DNA from: an uncultured Parabacteroides sp.
Lineage (GTDB): Bacteria; Bacteroidota; Bacteroidia; Bacteroidales; Tannerellaceae
Reading direction: 5' to 3'
Assembly: GCA_910577325.1 (NCBI GenBank)
Contig: CAJTMR010000034.1
Span: 1-29,767 of the forward strand
DNA length: 29,767 nucleotides
The translations under genes and the position numbers were made by a program. Positions 24,301-29,767 of the stretch are shown here, one piece after another (position 1 is the first letter of the stretch; each line of letters begins with the position of its first letter). The notes under the pieces are model-generated. The model ran no database searches, was not told the DNA's origin, and was given only the letters and a program-made list of their open reading frames with translations.

Positions 24301-24734
24301 TTCTCCATCGTACGCCCAGCCGTCTCTTTTTCAGTCACGAAATAATATCCGTAAGTGGAATAGGGATTGTTGGTGTGGATAAAGGATTTATCAGAAGAAG
24401 AATATTCCCATTTACGGGGTCCTTTCCCATAAAACAACAGATAATCCGCACTCCTCCATACGGCTACCTCAGGGACATCATCGATATAAGCAGTAGAGAA
24501 ATCTTCATCCAAAGGCCAGCCTCCGTAACCATAGACAGCAACTTTGTCCAAGGCGGAAAAGCCCATCTTCTTCAGGTCGGACAACGTCAGCTTGTAAATA
24601 CCGTCTTCCGCCACCCGTATCTTCACCCATTTCCCGGAGTTCAACACCGACTCAGAGGCATATCGGCTGCCATCCGCCCAAGCAGAAGCGAGCAAGCCGA
24701 ATACAAGCAACAAGACATATAAGATTCTCTTCAT
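21351..24734 (-). CDS. porU: PorU, type IX secretion C-terminal signal peptidase (sortase-like)
   Basis: 1127-aa outer-membrane-associated gingipain-like (C25) cysteine protease that cleaves the C-terminal domain of T9SS cargo and attaches the cargo to the surface. A signal peptide (ILYVLLLVFGLLASAWA, 4-20) comes first. The protease domain lies at about 380-740: DDYFGFLDDG (495-504), DIGIGRFPVRT (516-526), catalytic His630 in YTGHGG and Cys663 in TSTCDF. Ig-like segments follow, and its own C-terminal domain (about 1045-1127) ends GVYIYRA and KKFIILGE. It starts 16 bp after the FAH-family gene, in an apparent rex-FAH-porU operon. The 3' end overlaps the membrane-protein gene by 12 bp in convergent orientation, with no terminator visible. 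Confidence 0.94.
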   Translation of the reverse strand: MKRILYVLLLVFGLLASAWADGSRYASESVLNSGKWVKIRVAEDGIYKLTLSDLKKMGFSALDKVAVYGYGGWPLDEDFSTAYIDDVPEVAVWRSADYLLFYGKGPRKWEYSSSDKSFIHTNNPYSTYGYYFVTEKETAGRTMEKAASADGATLQVTVFDDYVLHEEELVSVNNSGRELYGESFTSTLSRDFTISVPGITNDEGKATLSFISRGNGTITMKVDGNSLISGSVSVPSDEYEVARELYRERAWTAGKSETVKVNIGYSTAGHKNVHLNYFRLQMKRQLKVYDNYTFFRSLSAVGNASRFVIQGADANTLVFDVTDGTNPRQMETSLNGTELSFSIPASSSLREFVTVKPSRIKAPVTVGEVANQNLHALAQQDMIIIAQPSFTTQAERLAEAHRAKDNLTVQVVVPEAIYNEFSSGTPDATAYRRFMKMFYDRRTSETDAPKYLLLFGDGAFDNRKLTTAWKSVDMSNMLLTYQTEESLNQYSYVVDDYFGFLDDGDNGKELYYKKVDIGIGRFPVRTATQATNVVEKVISYMENKNTGAWKNNLCFMADDGNNVDRFTNGHMMEADTLAEHLNQDHPGFFVHKLYYDAYKKDKTAGSYPDVRANLQKLLKDGLLLFNYTGHGGTTALSDEKVVTQTDITRYTYTCLPVWVTSTCDFTRFDDVTTTAGEDVFLNAKSGGIALFTTVRVAYRPHNAYIDSYLLHNLFSKPDGRKISLGSAMRAMKRALVSSTSYNTNRIKMGFCLIGDPALKLAYPEYKIKVTAVNGQSVDGKPLSFKALENIKIEGEVLDISGALATGFTGLVNPIIKDSKVAVNCLNNNNTEEGAFTFTDYPNTIFMGNDSVRNGKFSFTFTVPKDISYSNLQGKMNLYAVDMENGDEAQGNFDNFIVGGTSDMAETDTIGPEIRAIYLNDTTFVDGNQVNTTPYFIAELWDKSGVNITGSSVGHDMMLIIDESPVLSYNLNSYYELLPGENGVGIVKFSIPALEPGKHTAEFRVWDILNNSTVRTFTFEVAEGLKPFLSDVIATPGIAREQVTFHLMHNRPESRMKVGIMVYDLAGRQLWKHEESGTSGLFENYTVSWDLTSGGARVRPGVYIYRAAISTDNSKDATKAKKFIILGE

Positions 24735-24750
24735 ACGTTCTTTTTCCGTT

Positions 24751-25365
24751 TTATCTCACAAAAAAATCCAGCAGCTTCTGCTCGCCGATATATCCCTGCA
24801 AGTGGTCGTCAATCTTGACCGGCCCCACACCTACCGGGGTTCCGGTGTAGATCAGATCGCCTATCTTCAACGTAAAGAAACGGCTCACATAGGCGATGAT
24901 CTTGTCGACCGGGAAAAGCATATCTCGTGTGTTCCCTTCCTGAACTGTTTTCCCGTTAATATCCAAGTGGAAAGGAATGCGGTTCACATCCCCCGCACGT
25001 TCTACCGGAATGAATGTTCCGAGAACTGCCGAATTATCGAACGCCTTGCTGACTTCCCAAGGCAAACCTTGCGCCCGCAGCTTGTTTTGCAAGTCGCGAG
25101 CTGTAAAGTCAATCCCTACCGTCACCTCATTATAGTAACGATGGGCAAAACGTTCGGCAATATTTTTTCCCAGCCGGTCTATCTTTACAACGATCTCCGT
25201 CTCGTAATGGATCTCCGAAGAGAAGTCGGGAATGAAGAACGGTTTACCGTCCTTCAGTAACGAAGAGTCGGACTTCATAAAGATAGTAGGCTCCGATAAT
25301 TCTAACGAATGATGCAGCTCTTTATTGTGGGCGGCATAATTCATTCCTACGGCTATTATTTTCAT
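24751..25365 (-). CDS. Fumarylacetoacetate hydrolase (FAH) family protein
   Basis: 204-aa cytoplasmic enzyme of the FAH superfamily, which includes acylpyruvases, oxaloacetate decarboxylases and isomerases. Metal-binding residues are in place: E55 and E57 in HYETEIVV and D86 in GIDFTARDLQ. The substrate-pocket segments IFMKSDSSL and the C-terminal DLIYTGTPVGVGP complete the family picture. Length matches the short single-domain members. It starts 4 bp after rex, so the two are co-transcribed. The exact substrate cannot be decided; FAHD1-like acylpyruvate or oxaloacetate activity is the closest guess. Confidence 0.9.
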   Translation of the reverse strand: MKIIAVGMNYAAHNKELHHSLELSEPTIFMKSDSSLLKDGKPFFIPDFSSEIHYETEIVVKIDRLGKNIAERFAHRYYNEVTVGIDFTARDLQNKLRAQGLPWEVSKAFDNSAVLGTFIPVERAGDVNRIPFHLDINGKTVQEGNTRDMLFPVDKIIAYVSRFFTLKIGDLIYTGTPVGVGPVKIDDHLQGYIGEQKLLDFFVR

Positions 25366-25369
25366 TATA

Positions 25370-26020
25370 TCAGTGATTGATTGAATTCAAACGATTGAAC
25401 ATCACGGCAAGGTGAGCGTACATGGAAGTATTTTGCACCACGATATCTTCCGGCACACGGATGCGGAACGGAGTAAAATTCCACAAAGCCTTGATTCCTC
25501 CGGCGATAATCTGTTCGGTCACTTCCTGCGCCTTATCGACAGGGACCGTGATCACTCCGATCGTCGCCCCGTATTCTTTCTGCTTGACAGGGAAGTCGTC
25601 CATGTGGTAGACCGGTATCCCATTGATCTCGGTTCCGGCCAGTTCACGGCGGACATCGAACCCCCCGACTATCTCCAGACCGTACTGTTTCAGACCGGAA
25701 TCCTGCAACAAGGCAGCTCCCAAACTACCGACACCGAACAGGAAGGCTTTATGCTGCACCGTAAAACCCAGAAAATTTTCCAACACGTCCACCAGCGTAC
25801 TAATCTCATAGCCGACACGTGTCTTACCCGAAATATTCACAAAGGAGAGGTCTTTCGCCACCTGGCTGGGGTCTACATTAATTTCTTTGGCAATCTGAGT
25901 AGATGATACGAAAGTCTCTCCTCTTCCTTTCATCAGTTTCAAAAAGGCAAGATACCACGGCAGCCTCCTGAGAGTCGGCTCCGGCACTTTCCAAATTTGT
26001 TTCATTTCATCGTTAGCCAT
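25370..26020 (-). CDS. rex: Redox-sensing transcriptional repressor Rex
   Basis: About 216 aa from the ATG at 26018-26020 (MANDEMKQIWKVPEPTLRRL). The frame extends to a GTG at 26140, but family alignment and a promoter between the two favour the ATG. The N-terminal winged helix (PEPTLRRLPWYLAFL, STQIAKEINVDPSQVAKDLS) binds DNA. A Rossmann domain follows with FLFGVGSLGAALL and GGFDVRREL, sensing the NADH/NAD+ ratio, and the C-terminal helix (YAHLAVMFNRLN) swaps in the dimer. No TTGTGA-type Rex operator was found upstream, so autoregulation is not supported here. Confidence 0.94.
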   Translation of the reverse strand: MANDEMKQIWKVPEPTLRRLPWYLAFLKLMKGRGETFVSSTQIAKEINVDPSQVAKDLSFVNISGKTRVGYEISTLVDVLENFLGFTVQHKAFLFGVGSLGAALLQDSGLKQYGLEIVGGFDVRRELAGTEINGIPVYHMDDFPVKQKEYGATIGVITVPVDKAQEVTEQIIAGGIKALWNFTPFRIRVPEDIVVQNTSMYAHLAVMFNRLNSINH

Positions 26021-26046
26021 TGTTCGATCTTTATTAATGCAGTTTA

Positions 26047-26054
26047 CAAAAGTA
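26047..26054 (-). promoter_or_regulatory. -7 promoter element for rex
   Basis: TACTTTTG on the minus strand matches TAnnTTTG and sits 27 bp before the rex ATG. The -33 site is weak (T-rich, no TTTG). Confidence 0.35.
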
Positions 26055-26143
26055 CAATTTTTTTCTTTGGGAAGAGAAAAATCAGGGTAACCCGTACCAA
26101 AATTTTTCAAAAGGAGGTTCGCTTGTTTCACTTGCAACACACC

Positions 26144-26180
26144 AAAAAAAACCTCCCCGATATTACTACCGGAGAGGTTT
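26144..26180 (-). terminator. Intrinsic terminator downstream of the T9SS cargo gene
   Basis: AAACCTCTCCG and CGGGGAGGTTT form an 11-bp stem with one mismatch around a 10-nt loop, and the minus strand continues as eight T (26144-26151). It fits a rho-independent terminator for the gene at 26403-29624 and insulates rex. Confidence 0.65.
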
Positions 26181-26362
26181 CATTTTGCGTCTGCGTTCTC
26201 TCTTCACAGAGATACCGACAGATAAACTTTTTTATTTTTTTACTTTAGTATTAATATCTGCCGCTTGTTCACCCGTCACGGGATAATTGCTGTTTTGTAG
26301 AGACCAACACATTGTATCTCCACGCATTGCACACGGCAAATTTTAGAATTATATTATTTAAG

Positions 26363-26386
26363 AGAGGCGAAGCAAACCTCGCCCCT
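26363..26386 (-). repeat. REP-like GC-rich hairpin
   Basis: AGGGGCGA and TCGCCTCT on the minus strand form an 8-bp stem (one G-T) around GGTTTGCT, 17 bp past the cargo-gene stop. The sequence resembles short palindromic repeats that recur in bacterial intergenic regions, but only one copy is in this window. Confidence 0.35.
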
Positions 26387-26402
26387 ACCTAATAACCTTT
26401 AT

Positions 26403-29400
26403 TTACTTAACGATAGCTTTGACAGCCTCTTCGCCTTCAACAGCTACTACGACTACACCCTGAGGAGCAGCGATTGTCGCGTTGTCGGAAGTGATGACCG
26501 TGTTAGCTACTACCTGGCCTAAGATGTTAGTGATAACCACTTTCTTGCCGGCAGCGTTAGCGATCTGCACCTGACCTTCGCCAGCGATAACGGCAATCTC
26601 GGATGTCACGATTGTTTCGTTGTCAGTAGCCAGGTCCTTCTGTTCGTGGTCAACGTTGAATACCAAAGCACCGTCTACGCCTAATGCGGCATCGTTGAAG
26701 TCAGCAGTCTTGCTTGTCAATACTACGCAACCATTCTGGATCTTCAACCAGTTTGCTTTCTTCGGAGCAATCCAGTTTTTCTTTTCAGAATTGTCTGCAT
26801 TCATAGATTCGATCAAGAAACGGTTAGCTACGCCTTCTTCTTTCACCTTGTCATTTGATGCATCTTCCGGATACAAGAAGCGGAAAGACCAAGTGTAGTT
26901 GTGGTGACGGTCGCCTTTGATCACATTCTTGAAGCCAATCTTGCCTGCATCCACAAGAGCCTTGTTTGCAGCGTTCAACTCTGCGAAGTTGATCTTTTCA
27001 TTTTCCATAGCGGCAAATTTAGCCGGCAATACCCACAAAGTATCAGCTACGCGGATAGCTTCAACAAAACCGACACGTGTATATCCGTTCTTGCTGTCAG
27101 CATACGGTTTGTCGTTCTTGGACAGAGCCAGAGAATCTGCAAAGCTTACCAGATACTTACCTCTTTCGAAACCAGGGATAGCCTTTGTAGCGTGAGGACA
27201 AGTCCATTCTGTAATGCCATCCAGGTGATCATGATCCAAAGTACAAGGACCAGCTTCCTGACCTGCGAAGTCACGACGATCTACAGAGATGAAGTACTGC
27301 GGTTTGATATAACCAGCACCACGGTTCACGCGAGCTGTATCTACATTGAACGCAAGACCAGTGGCCTTATCTTTCGTCCACATACCCAGATAGTTCACAT
27401 TTTTATCCGTCAAACCACCTTCATGGTTGTTTTCGTCCATCAGATATTCACCACGGATGATTTCCTTGAATCCGAATACATTCGGTTCGTTGGATTCGAT
27501 TTCACCCAGCGCTTCGTTGTTGAAACGACGGTACAGCGGTTCTTCGTCACGTTCGATAGCGAAAGAAGAGATACGAGTTTCAGAAGTCAAATCCTGAACC
27601 TTCCACAACAGAGACAACACCTGGTCGTCAACACCTACACGTTCGTCACCGATTTCATTTTCGTCAGCCTTAACGATTGCATAGAAATGCTTGCCATCAT
27701 AATGGTTGTTTTCTTTGAAGAAGAAACTGTCTACAGCGGCTCCATTCAAATTAGCCTTACCCATTGCATAATAGTCGTTTGCAGCTCTAACCAATGTGTC
27801 TTTTTCAAGAACTACACGATATTCTGTTCTGTACAATTGTTTCAAATCGGCGATTCTTTCCTTAACAGCCTTTGTTACAACAAAACCATACTTGTCATGG
27901 TCACCGTTAAGCAGAGTGAAGCGTGCACCTTCTTCGTTGTTTGAGCCCAAGATAGAATCCTGTGCAACAGCAACAAATTTGTCAGAATTGAGGCTATGGA
28001 AATAGTTGAACTTGTATTTGTAAACATCCAAGTCAGAAGCCACGATGTTCTTATAACCCAGCAAGCTGTCTTTTACGCTTTCAGCAGGAACCGGATCGAA
28101 TGTCAAGGAATCGACTTTCTGGTCCAAAATAGCAGCGACATTTGCAGCATACTTGGTTGCACCGGCAGTCTTAAACAACTGGATATGTTTTGCGCTTGCC
28201 ACTTCATCATCCGTAGAGAACTCACGATTGTAGATAGAGATCGGAGAGTTGTCTTTGTATTTCGGATTGTCCTGTAAAACGATCCACTGGAATGCCGGCA
28301 TGTGAGCAACATTTCTACTTTCAGTTTCAACGTTTACCCATTCCATCTCACCATTCTTGTATAACGGAGATGTCAAGTATTGTCCCTTATTGTTCTTGAT
28401 AAAATAAACACCGTCAGGGATAGAAGTTACACCGTCGTTGTTGGCAACACAAGTTGTCACACCAAAAGAGATCTTAGTATTGATGGATTGTTCACCAATT
28501 GTAACAATACGAGTTTCACCCGTAATCAAATCCTGCAATTTAACATACAGAGTATCTGCCTTATCTGCATAGTTTTTCACATAATCAGCACCAGTTACTT
28601 CACTCCACCATTTAGTAGCTTCTGGTTTAACACGAACTTCCTGAACTTGGATAAATACGCTATCAACAGAAGGACTATAAGTGAATTTGAATTTATGTTG
28701 GTTTGCTAAAACAGAATTCGTAGACAAAATAGAATCGACCGCAATTACATTTTTATCTTTAGCTTTAGGAGCAGTCCAGTTAAACTTCAAGAATTTTTCT
28801 CCACTTGCATTTGCCCAAGCAGTATCAACACGCAAATAAACTGAATCCGATTTCTGTTTTACCAACATGAAACCATAATCATCAGCTACAGCCGTAGTTG
28901 CATACTTATTAACTGAATCAACACGGAAAGCAACAGTACTAAACGGATTTTTCAAAGTTTCTGTACCTTTATAATCAGGATCAAACTTCAAGACATCCTT
29001 GTTATTAGCCAAATAAGCGTTGATTTCAGAAGCTGTCAAAACAACATCGGCAGCAGTCTTCAAAGTAAAATTAATAGCATTAGCTGGAGCTGATTCATTT
29101 GCACCCAATTTAATCAATCTCACATGTTTAGAATCTGTTCCATCTGTAGTCAGATAAACAACAGAGTCCGCATCAAAATAGGTATACATAGGTTTGGCTT
29201 CCTCCAACTTATTTTGATAAGTTTTAGACCATCCCCAACCTTGATAGTTCAAACCGGCAGCAACTGGAGCAGAAACCACGTTGTGGTTCATCGTATCAAC
29301 AATAGCAGCCGATACAGCCAAAAACTTACCTGTTTTTTTGTTTGTAAAATCAAAAATAGGATTCTGTCCCTGTTTTTCAGGTTCTGAAACCTGAACACAC

Positions 29401-29624
29401 CAAAGAGAAGCAGCAACGCTCACCGTATCAATACCGGCAGCATCGACTAAAAGCAAACTGTCGCCATGCATTACAAGCATGTTGTTGCTACCATCATGCA
29501 ACTGATACATACCTTTCAATGCAGCATCATCCAGCATCTTAACAGATTGAGCGTCTGTTGCAGCATTACCAGCCAAAGCAGTAAATGCAAAAGCCGCTAC
29601 AAGAGTAGAAAACTTTTTGTTCAT
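26403..29624 (-). CDS. Large secreted T9SS-type protein with DUF6383-like C-terminal domain
   Basis: 1073 aa. It starts with a signal peptide (FSTLVAAFAFTALAGNA, 5-21) and ends with a beta-rich domain at about 1005-1073 (VQIANAAGKKVVITNILGQV to VVVVAVEGEEAVKAIVK) matching T9SS type A C-terminal domains, probably the DUF6383 form common in Parabacteroides. This domain directs export through the PorV/PorU machinery encoded nearby. The body lacks catalytic motifs I recognise. It contains recurring G-(K/Q/E)-(F/Y)-L motifs (99-102, 414-417, 725-728, 822-825), as in beta-trefoil or lectin-like repeats. Asp/Ser-rich strands (VDSVFIQV, DSVYLRVD) recur as well. No lipobox. Likely a surface structural or binding protein; function unknown. 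Confidence 0.85.
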   Translation of the reverse strand: MNKKFSTLVAAFAFTALAGNAATDAQSVKMLDDAALKGMYQLHDGSNNMLVMHGDSLLLVDAAGIDTVSVAASLWCVQVSEPEKQGQNPIFDFTNKKTGKFLAVSAAIVDTMNHNVVSAPVAAGLNYQGWGWSKTYQNKLEEAKPMYTYFDADSVVYLTTDGTDSKHVRLIKLGANESAPANAINFTLKTAADVVLTASEINAYLANNKDVLKFDPDYKGTETLKNPFSTVAFRVDSVNKYATTAVADDYGFMLVKQKSDSVYLRVDTAWANASGEKFLKFNWTAPKAKDKNVIAVDSILSTNSVLANQHKFKFTYSPSVDSVFIQVQEVRVKPEATKWWSEVTGADYVKNYADKADTLYVKLQDLITGETRIVTIGEQSINTKISFGVTTCVANNDGVTSIPDGVYFIKNNKGQYLTSPLYKNGEMEWVNVETESRNVAHMPAFQWIVLQDNPKYKDNSPISIYNREFSTDDEVASAKHIQLFKTAGATKYAANVAAILDQKVDSLTFDPVPAESVKDSLLGYKNIVASDLDVYKYKFNYFHSLNSDKFVAVAQDSILGSNNEEGARFTLLNGDHDKYGFVVTKAVKERIADLKQLYRTEYRVVLEKDTLVRAANDYYAMGKANLNGAAVDSFFFKENNHYDGKHFYAIVKADENEIGDERVGVDDQVLSLLWKVQDLTSETRISSFAIERDEEPLYRRFNNEALGEIESNEPNVFGFKEIIRGEYLMDENNHEGGLTDKNVNYLGMWTKDKATGLAFNVDTARVNRGAGYIKPQYFISVDRRDFAGQEAGPCTLDHDHLDGITEWTCPHATKAIPGFERGKYLVSFADSLALSKNDKPYADSKNGYTRVGFVEAIRVADTLWVLPAKFAAMENEKINFAELNAANKALVDAGKIGFKNVIKGDRHHNYTWSFRFLYPEDASNDKVKEEGVANRFLIESMNADNSEKKNWIAPKKANWLKIQNGCVVLTSKTADFNDAALGVDGALVFNVDHEQKDLATDNETIVTSEIAVIAGEGQVQIANAAGKKVVITNILGQVVANTVITSDNATIAAPQGVVVVAVEGEEAVKAIVK

Positions 29625-29747
29625 AATCTAATAATTTAATTAATAATACTATATATAATGAAATTCAGTTCTATAAGTCCCTTCTTGGGATCATCCTAAT
29701 AAAATGACTAAAGAAAACGTTCGTTTTTATTGGTCATTTTTCAGCTA

Positions 29748-29755
29748 CAAAAATA
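29748..29755 (-). promoter_or_regulatory. -7 promoter element for the T9SS cargo gene
   Basis: TATTTTTG on the minus strand fits TAnnTTTG and would give a leader of roughly 115 nt. The expected -33 position falls beyond the window edge. Confidence 0.35.
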
Positions 29756-29767
29756 CATATACTTTTT

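Larger units (their letters stand above)
26021..26402. other. Intergenic region between rex and the T9SS cargo gene
   Basis: 382 bp without a gene. It holds a -7 promoter element for rex, an intrinsic terminator for the upstream cargo gene about 220 bp past its stop, and a REP-like hairpin next to that stop. The long 3' stretch between stop and terminator has no open frame of note. Confidence 0.6.

Noticed and set aside
26021..26140. Rex operator (TTGTGA-like dyad) upstream of rex, and an N-terminal extension of Rex from a GTG at 26140
   Set aside because: Only TTGTTTCACTTGCAA is present, lacking the dyad. The extension has no counterpart in the Rex family and contains the likely promoter.
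26901..27944. 347-codon plus-strand open frame opposite the cargo gene
   Set aside because: It lies wholly antisense to a well-supported gene, has Cys/Phe/Ile-rich composition unlike a real protein and no domain. Long antisense frames are expected opposite this codon usage.
1..29767. tRNA, rRNA or riboswitch genes
   Set aside because: No cloverleaf, CCA-ending tRNA pattern, rRNA segment or recognisable riboswitch consensus was seen on either strand by reading; a covariance-model search was not possible.

Overview
The window looks like chromosomal DNA of a Bacteroidota gut bacterium, most likely Parabacteroides or a close Bacteroidales relative. The reasons are a SusC/SusD pair with an ECF sigma/FecR anti-sigma system, type IX secretion genes (porU, porV), a large secreted protein with a T9SS-like C-terminal domain of the kind seen in Parabacteroides, and promoter matches to the Bacteroides consensus (TTTG, 19-21 bp, TAnnTTTG). 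The genus is inferred, not proven. I saw no rRNA, tRNA, CRISPR array, transposase or phage gene.

Layout. (1) 1-8980, minus strand: one end of a nutrient-uptake locus. An ECF sigma factor, a FecR anti-sigma, a SusC with an N-terminal STN signalling domain, a SusD lipoprotein and an FAD-dependent oxidoreductase. The sigma-FecR gap is unusually long (880 bp). It holds a 572-bp segment bounded by 93-bp imperfect inverted repeats whose outer 23 bp are perfect, and beside it a short stretch of decayed coding-like sequence. In front of susC, a strong hairpin plus T-run on the opposite strand suggests a cis-antisense RNA. (2) 9061-13000: housekeeping genes. birA, a YjbR/MmcQ protein and a YraN/UPF0102 protein on minus; a small possible ribbon-helix-helix protein overlapping tadA on plus; a DUF4834-like protein, pssA and psd on minus (phosphatidylserine to phosphatidylethanolamine). 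(3) 13062-17268, minus: a UvrD/AddA-type helicase-nuclease, a YciH/SUI1 protein with a textbook Bacteroides promoter, and ispF. (4) 17296-24734: porV and porU, both minus, separated by a three-gene plus-strand cassette: UbiA-family DPPR-synthase-like prenyltransferase, HAD phosphatase, polytopic membrane protein. (5) 24751-26020, minus: an FAH-family hydrolase and the redox repressor rex, in line with porU. (6) 26403-29624, minus: a 1073-aa secreted T9SS-type cargo protein.

How the genes connect. SusC, FecR and sigma form a transenvelope cascade in which substrate binding releases the sigma factor to transcribe susCD. PorV shuttles and PorU processes cargo carrying C-terminal domains, and the protein at 26403-29624 is a plausible client. 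The prenyltransferase/phosphatase/membrane-protein cassette between porV and porU resembles a polyprenyl-phospho-pentose donor pathway and is the best candidate here for undescribed biology. Three starts were moved inward from longer GTG/TTG or poorly placed starts on the basis of ATG position, ribosome-binding site or family alignment (porV, yraN, rex); susC was likewise moved from a TTG to an ATG.
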